A stretch of 64,000 bases of DNA from Shinella sp. WSJ-2 (GTDB lineage: Bacteria > Pseudomonadota > Alphaproteobacteria > Rhizobiales > Rhizobiaceae). Positions 24,052 through 32,312 of the stretch are shown piece after piece (positions within the stretch are counted from its first letter, which is position 1; every line of letters starts with the position of its first letter). Both the position numbers and the translations under genes were made by a program. The stretch covers positions 186,001-250,000 of the forward strand of contig NZ_QWBU01000004.1 of assembly GCF_003432075.1 (NCBI RefSeq), given 5' to 3'. The notes beneath the pieces are model-generated. The model was not told the origin of the DNA. It saw only the letters and a program-made list of their open reading frames with translations, and made no database searches.

Positions 24052-25452
24052 TCAGGCGAGGTCGGCTGCGGCAGGGGCAGGCACGCCCTGCCCTTCCTCG
24101 GCCTCATCGGGCTCTTTCGCGGGCATGCCGTTGAAGAGGATGTTGAGGAGTGCCGCCGCGAAGGTGCCGACCAGCACGCCGCTGTGCAGGAATTTGCTGG
24201 CGGCGGCGGGAAGCTGGTCGAAGATGTTGTCGGCGACGACGGGCACCATGGCGAGGCCGACGCTGACCGCGACGATGTAGAGGTTGCGGCGGTTGGCGGC
24301 GAAATCGACCTTCGACAGGATTTTCACGCCGGTTGCCGAGACCATGCCGAACATCACGATGGCGGCACCGCCGACGACGTAGCTCGGGATCGACGCGCTG
24401 ATGAAGGCCACTTTCGGCAGCACGCCGAGCAGGATCAGGATGGCGCCGCCGGCTGCGACCACGAAACGGCTCATGACGCCGGTGATCTGGAGCAGTCCGA
24501 CATTCTGCGCATAGGTCGTATAGGTGAAGGTGTTGAGCAGGCCGCCGATAATGTTGCCGACGCCGTCCGTGCGCAGGCCGCGGGTGAGATCACGCTGGGT
24601 GATCTTGCGCCCGGCCATGTCGCCGACCGCCAGGAACTGCCCGGTCGATTCGATCATCATGACCACCATGACCGCACAGAGCGACAGGATGGACCAGAAT
24701 TCGAAGACCGGCCAGCCGAAGGCGAGCGGGTGGATGACACGCAGCCAGTCGGCGTCCGCCACGCCGTGGAAATCCACCTTGCCGGCGGCAATGGCGATGG
24801 CAAAACCGATGCCGATTCCCATCAGCACAGCGAGATTGGATAGAAAGCCCTTGAGAACGCGGGTGAGCAGCAGGATCGACAAGAGCACGATGGCCGCGAC
24901 GGCAAGCCCGAAGGGTGCGCCATAGGCGGGGTTCGGGATCATGCCGTCAGGGCCCTTGATCATCGGCTGGCCGCCGGCCGCCCAGTTGACTCCGACGCGC
25001 ATCAGGGAAAGGCCGATGATCAGCATGACCGTGCCGGTAACGATCGGCGGAAAGAAACGCACCCAGCGGCCGAAGAACGGCGCCACGAGAAGGACGAAGA
25101 TGCCGGATCCGATGACGGCGCCGATGACGCCGGGCATGCCCAGTTCCGGATTGGTGCCGGTCGCGATGATCGAGGGCACGGCGGTGAACGAGACGCCCAT
25201 CATGATGGGCAGGCGAATGCCGATTTTCCAGATGCCGAGCGCCTGGATGATGGTGACGATGCCGCAGGCGAACAGGTCGGCGCTGACGAGCAGCGCAATC
25301 TGTTCCTTGGACAGGTGAAGCGCCGTGCCGACGATCAGCGGCACCGCGACCGCGCCGGCATACATGACGAGAACGTGTTGCAGGCCGAGAGCAAAAAGGC
25401 TCGGGACAGGATACTTCTTCTCGACGGGATCCGTCGTATCGGAATTGGACAT
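24052..25452 (-). CDS. NCS2 family nucleobase permease
   Basis: A protein of 466 residues of the nucleobase:cation symporter-2 family (uracil, xanthine, uric acid). About 12-14 helices are visible, starting ALGLQHVLVMYAGAVAVPLIVG. In the UraA/UapA-type region the sequence reads VMMIESTGQFLAVGDMAGR, with the conserved Glu-Ser-Thr-Gly segment; further on is NTFTYTTYAQNVGLLQITGV. It imports a purine- or pyrimidine-like compound. Start ATG 25452 has a strong GGAGGAAAG site; the longer frame from 25566 does not. It leads the hydroxylase operon, divergent from a LysR gene. Confidence 0.88.
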   Translation of the reverse strand: MSNSDTTDPVEKKYPVPSLFALGLQHVLVMYAGAVAVPLIVGTALHLSKEQIALLVSADLFACGIVTIIQALGIWKIGIRLPIMMGVSFTAVPSIIATGTNPELGMPGVIGAVIGSGIFVLLVAPFFGRWVRFFPPIVTGTVMLIIGLSLMRVGVNWAAGGQPMIKGPDGMIPNPAYGAPFGLAVAAIVLLSILLLTRVLKGFLSNLAVLMGIGIGFAIAIAAGKVDFHGVADADWLRVIHPLAFGWPVFEFWSILSLCAVMVVMMIESTGQFLAVGDMAGRKITQRDLTRGLRTDGVGNIIGGLLNTFTYTTYAQNVGLLQITGVMSRFVVAAGGAILILLGVLPKVAFISASIPSYVVGGAAIVMFGMVSATGVKILSKVDFAANRRNLYIVAVSVGLAMVPVVADNIFDQLPAAASKFLHSGVLVGTFAAALLNILFNGMPAKEPDEAEEGQGVPAPAAADLA

Positions 25453-25583
25453 TCGCTTTCCTCCCAGCGAATAGTGTTCCGGCGCGGTGGGGGGCATCTT
25501 GGCCTCATGTTTTGGCACCGCACGCCGTACAAGGCCGATCATGCTGTTGACCAAATCAGCAAACAATCGGCATAATTATATTT

Positions 25584-25602
25584 ATTCATCTGGTAATTGA
25601 AT
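25584..25602. promoter_or_regulatory. Candidate LysR operator between permease and regulator
   Basis: ATTCA (25584-25588) and TGAAT (25598-25602) form a dyad with a 9-base centre, in an AT-rich stretch 12 bases before the LysR start. This fits a LysR-type T-N11-A box. Its place next to the regulator's own start suggests autoregulation together with control of the divergent permease operon. Confidence 0.4.
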
Positions 25603-25613
25603 GAATTGATGGC

Positions 25614-26510
25614 ATGGACATCACGCTCAAACAGCTTCGCGCCTTCGTCACCGTGGCCAATCTCGGGCAGTTCACGCTTGCCGCCGACAAGCTCGGCTCC
25701 TCGCAATCGGCGGTCAGCACACTGGTGCGCCAGCTGGAGACGAACCTGAACCTGCGGTTGTTCGACCGGCACACGCGGCTCCTGCGCCTCACCCAGGCGG
25801 GCATGGACATCCTGCCGATCGCAGCGCGTGCCGTCGCCGACATCGAGGGCATGGTGGAAAGTTCGCAGGAGCTGACGGCGCTGCGCCGCGGCAAGGTCAC
25901 CATGGCGGCCGGCACGGTGCAGGCGGCATTGATGCTGCCGCAGCTCGTGCACGGCTTCACCAAGCTCTATCCCGAAATCGCCGTCGCGCTGCATGACGTG
26001 GCGGAGAAGACCGTGCTTGAGCAGGTGGCGAACGGTTCCGTCGATCTCGGGCTTGGCACGGTGCCGGAGGACGACCCCGAGCTCGTCGGCACACGGCTTA
26101 CCACGGACGAATTCCTCGTCGTGCTGCATGCCGACGATCCCCTGGTCAAACGCTCCGAGCTGCGCTGGACGGACCTTGCCGATTGCAAGCTGATCGGCCC
26201 GCAGCGCGGCAACCCGATCCGTGACCGGCTGGAGAACGAATTGGCGCGCAACGGCATCATCCTGCCGCTCGACAAGTCGATGCAGGAGGTGGCGCTGCCG
26301 CTGACGATCATCGGCATGGTGGAAGGCGGCTTGGGTGTCGCGATCATGACCTCGGCCGTCACGCGGCTTGCCACCTCGATGGGCCTCGTCGTACGTACGC
26401 CGAAGGAACCGCACATCAAGCGCGAGGTCAGCCTGATCCAGAAACGTGGCCGTTCGCTGTCGCCGGCCGCGCGGCGCTTTCGCGATTTCCTGCTGAAATC
26501 GGTCCATTGA
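25614..26510 (+). CDS. LysR family regulator, divergent from hydroxylase operon
   Basis: A protein of 298 residues, the normal LysR size. N-terminal winged helix-turn-helix: LKQLRAFVTVANLGQFTLAADKLGSSQSAVSTLVRQLE, then the effector domain (from about residue 92). The N-terminal domain is closely similar to that of the second LysR at 34.8 kb, so the two are paralogs. Divergent placement and the nearby dyad suggest that it controls the permease-hydroxylase operon. The co-inducer is presumably the substrate or an intermediate. No clear ribosome-binding site precedes the ATG. Confidence 0.88.
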   Translation: MDITLKQLRAFVTVANLGQFTLAADKLGSSQSAVSTLVRQLETNLNLRLFDRHTRLLRLTQAGMDILPIAARAVADIEGMVESSQELTALRRGKVTMAAGTVQAALMLPQLVHGFTKLYPEIAVALHDVAEKTVLEQVANGSVDLGLGTVPEDDPELVGTRLTTDEFLVVLHADDPLVKRSELRWTDLADCKLIGPQRGNPIRDRLENELARNGIILPLDKSMQEVALPLTIIGMVEGGLGVAIMTSAVTRLATSMGLVVRTPKEPHIKREVSLIQKRGRSLSPAARRFRDFLLKSVH

Positions 26511-26601
26511 CCCGGTCAAAATTCCGGCGTTATCTGAAAGCGCTGCTGGACCGCGCCAGGTGCGGGCAGGCAGGGCGCAGCGGCTCGACGCTGTGCGCGG
26601 A

Positions 26602-26628
26602 GGCCGGCGCATGATGCGCCTTCCGGCC
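26602..26628. promoter_or_regulatory. Nested palindrome upstream of class II aldolase gene
   Basis: GGCCGG (26602-26607) / CCGGCC (26623-26628) form an outer arm pair, while GGCGCAT (26606-26612) / ATGCGCC (26614-26620) form a perfect inner palindrome. The two stems share bases and so are alternatives. Position 38 bases before the aldolase start suggests an operator or a leader hairpin. Otherwise 26511-26665 has nothing recognisable. Confidence 0.3.
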
Positions 26629-26665
26629 AGCCGCCGCTCCCAGCCACGCCAGACCAGGAGCATCC

Positions 26666-27466
26666 ATGGCTCATTCCCTGAACGACCACGCCGTAAATTC
26701 CAGCGAGACCATAAGGCCGAACCGCCCCGACCTTTCAACCGATGCCATCCGCACGGCGAAGGAAGATCTCGCCGCCTGTTTCCGCATGGCGGCGCGCAAC
26801 GGCTTCGAGGAGGGTATCTGCAACCATTTCTCCGCGGTCGTACCCGGTCATGACGATCTCTTCCTCGTCAATCCCTATGGCTACGCCTTCCGGGAACTGA
26901 CCGCCTCGAAGCTGCTGATCTGCGATTTCAACGGCAACGTCATCGACGGCGACGGCGCGCCGGAGGCCACCGCCTTCTACATCCACGCCGAAATCCACCG
27001 CCGCCTGCCGCGCGCCAAGGTCGCCTTCCACACGCATATGCCCTATGCGACGGCGCTCTCCATGACGGACGGGCCGCCGATGATCTGGGCCGGACAGACC
27101 GCCCTCAAATTCTACGGCCGCACCGCCGTCGACGAGAATTACAACGGCCTGGCGCTCGACTATGCCGAGGGTGCGCGCATCGCTGGCACGGTCGGCGATG
27201 CCGACATCGTGTTCCTGAAGCACCATGGCGTGCTGGTGCTTGCCCCCACCATCGCGGAGGCCTGGGACGACCTCTACTATCTCGAGCGCGCCGCCGAAGT
27301 GCAGGTGCTCGCCATGTCGACTGGCCGCACGGTCTCGCCGGTCGATCCCGCCATTGCAGAAGCCGCCTACCGGCAGATGCGCGAAGGCGATGCGGAGTCT
27401 GCCAGGGCCCATCTTGCGGCCATTCGCCGGCAATTGGACGCGGAAGAACCACAATATCGGCACTGA
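26666..27466 (+). CDS. Class II aldolase/adducin family protein
   Basis: A protein of 266 residues with the class II aldolase fold. Zinc ligands fit the pair in AFHTHMPYATAL and the later histidine in LKHHGVLVLA; the entry NGFEEGICNHFSAVVPG is typical of the family. Members do retro-aldol cleavage or decarboxylation of short hydroxy acids, or have unknown roles. Here it probably handles a small acid released late in the pathway. The start has AGGAG 5 bases upstream. It lies between the first LysR gene and the deaminase-like amidohydrolase. Confidence 0.8.
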   Translation: MAHSLNDHAVNSSETIRPNRPDLSTDAIRTAKEDLAACFRMAARNGFEEGICNHFSAVVPGHDDLFLVNPYGYAFRELTASKLLICDFNGNVIDGDGAPEATAFYIHAEIHRRLPRAKVAFHTHMPYATALSMTDGPPMIWAGQTALKFYGRTAVDENYNGLALDYAEGARIAGTVGDADIVFLKHHGVLVLAPTIAEAWDDLYYLERAAEVQVLAMSTGRTVSPVDPAIAEAAYRQMREGDAESARAHLAAIRRQLDAEEPQYRH

Positions 27467-27494
27467 ATTTTTGAAGAATGGCCGCCATTGCATC

Positions 27495-27512
27495 GAGCGG
27501 CGGCGGCCGCTC
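27495..27512 (+). other. GC hairpin after class II aldolase
   Basis: GAGCGGC (27495-27501) and GCCGCTC (27506-27512) form a 7-bp stem with a 4-base loop, 29 bases after the aldolase stop. Ts appear only about 20 bases later, so it is a weak terminator candidate at best. Confidence 0.3.
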
Positions 27513-27608
27513 TTCGAGATAGCAATGCTTTAATTTTCTGTGTTTTTCTTCGAACGATTTTGCGAATGCGAGAGAACTTAGCACCTGCGATTAGTGCGGA
27601 TATTTCAT

Positions 27609-27636
27609 CAAACAATTGAAATAATGAATTTGTTTG
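27609..27636. promoter_or_regulatory. Candidate operator upstream of deaminase-like gene
   Basis: CAAACAA (27609-27615) and TTGTTTG (27630-27636) are perfect 7-bp inverted repeats with a 14-base centre, in an AT-rich patch 51 bases before the amidohydrolase ATG at 27687. This suits binding by one of the two LysR proteins at the promoter of the import operon. CAAACAAT also occurs in the LysR/permease intergenic region near 25559. Confidence 0.45.
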
Positions 27637-27686
27637 AACTAATCGCCCATGCTTAGTTTTCCGCCATAACGAGAAGGTGGGAACGA

Positions 27687-28982
27687 ATGGTACGAGACAC
27701 TGCAACAGCGTCGCTCGCAAATCTGGCCGCCGGCCAGTCTTTTGCACTTACAGGCGGAACCGTCATTCTTGACGATGGCACGCAGTCGGTCAGCGACATC
27801 ATCGTGGGAGCCGACGGGCGGATCGCCGCCGTCGAACCCTATCTCGACACATCAGCCTGCGGCGCCACCGTCGACATCACCGGCACGCTGGTCACCGCCG
27901 GCTTCCTCGATGCCCACCAGCATCTCGACAAGACCGGCGTGCTGCGCTTCACGCCCAATCCGTCCGGTACGCTGCAGGGCGCCCGCGACGCCTTTGCCAA
28001 ATATGCCCGCACCGCCGGCCCCGATGACATCCACAAGCGTGCCACGCGCACCGTCGAACGATGTCTGTCCCGCGGCACGACGGGCATCCGCAGCCATATC
28101 AACGTGGACAAGGATGCCGGCTTCCACGGCATCGAAACGCTGGCCGGCATCCGCGACGCGGAAAAGGACCGCATCACCCTCCAGCTCGTCGCCTTCATGA
28201 CGCCTCATCCCGGCCAGGACTTCGACTGGCTCGGCAAGAATATCGACGGCGCGGTGGCGCTGGCCGATGCCGTCGGCGGCACGCCCGCGGTCTCCGAAGA
28301 CCCGCCACGGTATCTCGACCTCATCTTTTCCGCCGCCGTGAAGGCCGGCAAGCCGGTCGACCTTCATCTCGACGAACACCTCAAGGCCGACGTGCATCTG
28401 CTCGATGCCGCCCTCGAAAGGGTCGAGCGCTTCGGCATGCAGGGCCGCACCGTGTTCAGCCATGTCTCCGTGCTGAGTGCGCTGCCCCGCTCGGAATTCC
28501 AGCGCATCGCCGAACGCCTGCTGGCGCTCGATGTCGGCGTCGTGACACTGCCGGCAGCGAACCTCTATCTGCAGGGCCGCGACGCCGAGATGCTGCCGCC
28601 GCGCGGCCTGACGCGTGTCGCCGAGCTCTATCGCGCCGGTGTCACCATCGCGACGGCGTCGGACAACATCCAGGACCCGTTCGTGCCGACCGGCTCCGGC
28701 GACATGCTGGAAATCGCGCGCTGGACGCTGCTGGCCGGCCATCTGCGCGGCGACGAGCTGGCCGCCGCTCACCGCATGATCACGACGGCCCCGGCCCGCC
28801 TGATGGGCCTCGGCAAGGACCATGGCCTGAAGGCCGGTGCCCGCGCCGATTTCGTCGTCACCGATTGCATCGACACGGACACACTGGTGGCCGGCGGACC
28901 GGACCGCGCCTTCGTCTTCTCGAAGGGCCGTCTCGTCTCGCAGAGCGCGACCGACACGGTCCGTATTCAGGAGGAGGCATAA
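27687..28982 (+). CDS. Cytosine-deaminase-like amidohydrolase
   Basis: A protein of 431 residues of the amidohydrolase superfamily, cytosine deaminase branch. The catalytic set matches E. coli CodA in both identity and spacing: H77 and H79 (DAHQHLD), H227 and E230 (HLDEH), H259 (FSHVS), D326 (ASDN). The distances 227-230-259-326 equal 214-217-246-313 of CodA. The residue after the metal Asp is Asn instead of the CodA Asp, and other pocket residues differ, so cytosine is probably not the substrate. It would deaminate or open a nitrogen heterocycle. It leads the BMP/ABC import operon. Confidence 0.82.
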   Translation: MVRDTATASLANLAAGQSFALTGGTVILDDGTQSVSDIIVGADGRIAAVEPYLDTSACGATVDITGTLVTAGFLDAHQHLDKTGVLRFTPNPSGTLQGARDAFAKYARTAGPDDIHKRATRTVERCLSRGTTGIRSHINVDKDAGFHGIETLAGIRDAEKDRITLQLVAFMTPHPGQDFDWLGKNIDGAVALADAVGGTPAVSEDPPRYLDLIFSAAVKAGKPVDLHLDEHLKADVHLLDAALERVERFGMQGRTVFSHVSVLSALPRSEFQRIAERLLALDVGVVTLPAANLYLQGRDAEMLPPRGLTRVAELYRAGVTIATASDNIQDPFVPTGSGDMLEIARWTLLAGHLRGDELAAAHRMITTAPARLMGLGKDHGLKAGARADFVVTDCIDTDTLVAGGPDRAFVFSKGRLVSQSATDTVRIQEEA

Positions 28983-29032
28983 CCGAGCAGCGACTCCGGG
29001 GGGATTGAACGTCAATCTAAGGGGGGAATGAA

Positions 29033-30031
29033 ATGAACAAGACTGCATTTTCACGTCGTTCGCTGCTCGCATCCACCATCGCATTCACCGTTGCCGCCTC
29101 ACCGCTGTGGCAGGCGCCCGTCCATGCCGAAGACTTCAAGATGGGCCTTCTGGTGCCCGGCAGCATCGGGGAAGAAGGCTGGAACCGGATCGCCTTCGAC
29201 GCGCTGAAACGGGTCGAGAAGGAGCTGGGCGCCAAGATCAGTTATGTCGAGCTGCCGGAGAACCCGGCCGCCTTCGAAAAAGCGTTCCGCGACTATGCCG
29301 GCCAGGGCTATCAGGTCGTGCTGGGCCACGGCTTCCAGTTCCAGGATGCGGCGCTGACGGCGGCGGAGGACTTTCCGGATACCGTGTTCCTGATCTCGTC
29401 GAGCCGTATCCATGAGGGCAAGGTCATCGGCCTCAACACCGATGCCAGCCAACCCTTCTATCTCATGGGCGTGATCGCCGCGAAGCTTGGCAAGGGCGCC
29501 GGCCTCATCGGCGGCATGGAAATCCCGCCCATCACGCAGGCTTTCGAAGGCTTTGTGAACGGCGTAAAAAGCGTGAACCCGGATTTCCCGGTCTCGACCA
29601 TCTATCTCGGCAGTTTCACCGATGCGAGCGCGGCGAAGGAAGCTGCCTTAAGCGTGATCTCGCAGGGTGCCGATTTCGTCATTCCCAATGCCAATTCGGC
29701 TGGCATGGGCGTCATCCAGGCCGCGCGGGAAGCATCGGGCGGCAAGGCCAGTACCTTCAGCGTCTACAGCGACTATACCCACGCCGCCCCTCAGAATGTG
29801 CTCGGCACGTTCCTGGCCGATTACGGCCAGGGCATCGTGCGCATCGTCTCGGGCATCAAGGACGGCAAGGTGCCGGACAGCAATGTCGACTTCGGCCTGA
29901 AGGACACCGACGTCATCAAGTTCACCTACAACGACGCGGCCAACCGACCGGTGCCCGCGGAGCTGCGCACATTCGTCGACGACGTGAGCGCGAAGATCGT
30001 CGCAGGCGACATCCAGACCCGCGCGAAGTGA
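29033..30031 (+). CDS. BMP family periplasmic binding protein 1
   Basis: A protein of 332 residues of the BMP/PnrA-like family, whose known members bind purine nucleosides or related ligands for ABC import. The signal peptide has a twin-arginine pattern (SRRSLLASTIAFTVA) and ends near HAEDF. There is no lipobox, so it is a soluble periplasmic protein. The mature start KMGLLVPGSIGEEGWN is the BMP opening. The gene after it is a close paralog and the same permeases follow, so both probably feed one transporter with different ligand ranges. GGGGGGAAT gives a strong ribosome-binding site. Confidence 0.85.
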   Translation: MNKTAFSRRSLLASTIAFTVAASPLWQAPVHAEDFKMGLLVPGSIGEEGWNRIAFDALKRVEKELGAKISYVELPENPAAFEKAFRDYAGQGYQVVLGHGFQFQDAALTAAEDFPDTVFLISSSRIHEGKVIGLNTDASQPFYLMGVIAAKLGKGAGLIGGMEIPPITQAFEGFVNGVKSVNPDFPVSTIYLGSFTDASAAKEAALSVISQGADFVIPNANSAGMGVIQAAREASGGKASTFSVYSDYTHAAPQNVLGTFLADYGQGIVRIVSGIKDGKVPDSNVDFGLKDTDVIKFTYNDAANRPVPAELRTFVDDVSAKIVAGDIQTRAK

Positions 30032-30082
30032 CGCCAAGATCCGGCGCGGGTCTCGGAAAATCAACCAATGGGAGGAAATGCA

Positions 30083-31063
30083 ATGAAATTTTCAAGAAGA
30101 CTGTTCCTGGAAGGCGTGGCCGCTCTGTCGATCGCCGTCGCCATCCCCGCCATCGCACAGGCAGATGACTTCAAGATGGGCCTTCTCGTGCCCGGCAGCG
30201 TCTCGGAAGAGGGCTGGAACCGCATCGGCTTCAACGCGCTGAAGGGCGTGGAAAGCCAGCTCGGCGCCAAGATCAGCTATGTCGAGCTGCAGCAGAACCC
30301 GGCCTCCTTCGAAAAGGCGTTCCGCGACTATGCGAGCCAGGGTTACAAGGTCATTCTCGGCCATGGCTTCGAATTCCAGGACGCGGCGCTCGAAGTCGCG
30401 CTCGACTATCCCGACACCTATTTCCTGATCTCGTCGAGCAGCATCCATGAAGGCAATGTCATCGGCCTCAACACCGATACCAGCCAGCCCTTCTACCTGA
30501 TGGGCGTGATCGCCGCGAAAATGGGCAAGAAGGCCGGCCTCGTCGGCGGCATGGAAATCCCGCCGATCCAGCAGGCCTTTACCGGCTTCAAGAACGGCGC
30601 GAAAAGCGTCAATCCGGATTTCCCGATCAGCGAGGCCTATATCGGCAACTTCACCGATACGACGGCGGCCAAGGAAGCGGCGCTGAGCATGATCTCGCAG
30701 GGCGCCGATTTCGTCGTGCCGAACGCTTCGGGCGCGACAGTGGGCGGCTATCAGGCGATTGCCGAGTCCGGCAAGGACGTGCGCTCCTTCTCGATCTTCA
30801 GCGACTTCACACCGGTCGCGCCCAACAACATCCTCGGCCTTTATGTCGCCGACTATGCCCAGGGCGTGGTGGAAGTCGTCAAATCGATCAAGGACGGCAC
30901 CCCGCCGACGGAAAACGTCGTCTTCGGCCTGAAGGATCCGAAGGTCATCTCCTTCACCTTCCGCGATGACGGCCCGGTCTCCGTGCCGGCCGAGATCCGC
31001 GCGGAAGTGAAGGCGATCAGCGACAAGATCGCAGCCGGCGAAATCAAGACGGACGGCCAATAA
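30083..31063 (+). CDS. BMP family periplasmic binding protein 2
   Basis: A protein of 326 residues, a tandem paralog of its upstream neighbour with extended shared tracts (DDFKMGLLVPGSVSEEGWNR, GLNTDTSQPFYLMGVIAAK, GGMEIPPIQQAF). The signal peptide SRRLFLEGVAALSIAV is a near-perfect twin-arginine motif, ending AQADDF. ATG 30083 has GGGAGG 7 bases upstream; an ATG at 30068 lies inside that site and is rejected. The product probably binds a related or metabolised form of the same ligand. Export by Tat would mean folding in the cytoplasm, which is uncommon for this family. Confidence 0.85.
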   Translation: MKFSRRLFLEGVAALSIAVAIPAIAQADDFKMGLLVPGSVSEEGWNRIGFNALKGVESQLGAKISYVELQQNPASFEKAFRDYASQGYKVILGHGFEFQDAALEVALDYPDTYFLISSSSIHEGNVIGLNTDTSQPFYLMGVIAAKMGKKAGLVGGMEIPPIQQAFTGFKNGAKSVNPDFPISEAYIGNFTDTTAAKEAALSMISQGADFVVPNASGATVGGYQAIAESGKDVRSFSIFSDFTPVAPNNILGLYVADYAQGVVEVVKSIKDGTPPTENVVFGLKDPKVISFTFRDDGPVSVPAEIRAEVKAISDKIAAGEIKTDGQ

Positions 31064-31139
31064 ACGGGGTTGCGCTGCGGCCGATCCTTCGGCCGCGGCC
31101 TGCTCCGGCGAATGCCACACAAACATCCGGACCGATCCT

Positions 31140-32234
31140 ATGGCACAGGTAAACCAGGGAGTGCGCGAGACCATGTATCCTCAAGCAGCCCAGACCTTCT
31201 ACCGGACGCTCTCGCAGATCGCGATCAGCGCCGTGACTCCGATCGCGGCGGTCCTCGTCGCCCTCGCCTTCGGCGCCCTCCTGTTATGGCTGAACGGCTT
31301 CAACGGCAGCGACGTCGTCACCGTCATGATCTTTGGCTCGTTCCAGGACATGCGCTCGGTGGGTGAGATCCTGCTGAAGGCGACGCCGCTCATCCTCATC
31401 GGCGCAGGCCTCTGCGTCGCCTTCCGCTGTTCGATCTGGAATATCGGCGCCGAAGGCCAGCTCTATGCCGGCGCGATTGCCGCGACGCTGGTCGGAACGA
31501 ACTTCGACGGGCTTTCCATCTGGGTGCATGCGCCCCTCGTCCTGCTGGCCGGAGCGCTCGCGGGTGCCGCCTGGGCCGGAATTGCCGGCTATCTCAAGGT
31601 GCGCTTCCAGGCAAGCGAGATCGTCACCACGATCATGCTCAACTATATCGCACTCATCCTGACGAGCTATCTCGTCACCGGCCCAATGCGCGATGCGAGT
31701 GCGGCCTATCCGCAATCCGCCCGCCTGATCCGGGAAGCCTGGACGCCGCGCATCGTCTCCGACATGCGCCTGCATATCGGCATCCTCGTCGCCATCGTGC
31801 TGGCGGTCGCGCTCTATATTTTCCTGCAAAGGAGCAGCCGCGGCTTTGCCCTGCGCGTCGTCGGCCTCAATCCGCATGCCGCCCGTTATGCCGGCATGCA
31901 GGTCGCCCGCAACGTCATGATCGCCATGTGCATTTCCGGCGCTATGGCCGGCCTTGCCGGCGCGTTCGAAGTGGCTGGCGTCACGCACCGGCTCTATCAG
32001 AACATCTCGCCGGGCTATGGTTTCGAAGGTATCGCGGTCGCGCTGCTGGCCGCCAACAATCCCCTGGCGGCCATCGTCTCGGGCGGGCTCTTTGCGACGC
32101 TGCGCTCCGGCTCGGAAGTGCTCCAGATCACCTCGCAGGTCCCGCAGGTCCTCGTGCTGGTCATCCAAGGCATGGTCATCCTCTCGGTCGTCGCCTTCGC
32201 CAAATTGCGCGACATCCTCAGGATCGTGGCCTGA
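31140..32234 (+). CDS. ABC transporter permease 1 (BMP-associated)
   Basis: A protein of 364 residues with about nine helices, of the branched-chain/ribose-type permease family (BPD_transp_2) that goes with BMP binding proteins. SIWNIGAEGQLYAGAIAATLV and RASEIVTTIMLNYI-like segments are typical of the purine-nucleoside YufP-type group. It forms the membrane channel together with the next permease. The gene follows the second binding protein by 76 bases. Confidence 0.88.
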   Translation: MAQVNQGVRETMYPQAAQTFYRTLSQIAISAVTPIAAVLVALAFGALLLWLNGFNGSDVVTVMIFGSFQDMRSVGEILLKATPLILIGAGLCVAFRCSIWNIGAEGQLYAGAIAATLVGTNFDGLSIWVHAPLVLLAGALAGAAWAGIAGYLKVRFQASEIVTTIMLNYIALILTSYLVTGPMRDASAAYPQSARLIREAWTPRIVSDMRLHIGILVAIVLAVALYIFLQRSSRGFALRVVGLNPHAARYAGMQVARNVMIAMCISGAMAGLAGAFEVAGVTHRLYQNISPGYGFEGIAVALLAANNPLAAIVSGGLFATLRSGSEVLQITSQVPQVLVLVIQGMVILSVVAFAKLRDILRIVA

Positions 32235-32312
32235 AAGAATGGAAACTCCCGCCGGGCGCCTGAGCCCTGCGGGAAAACAAAACCTTAGGCGACAATCCCG
32301 AAGGGGTTCCCC

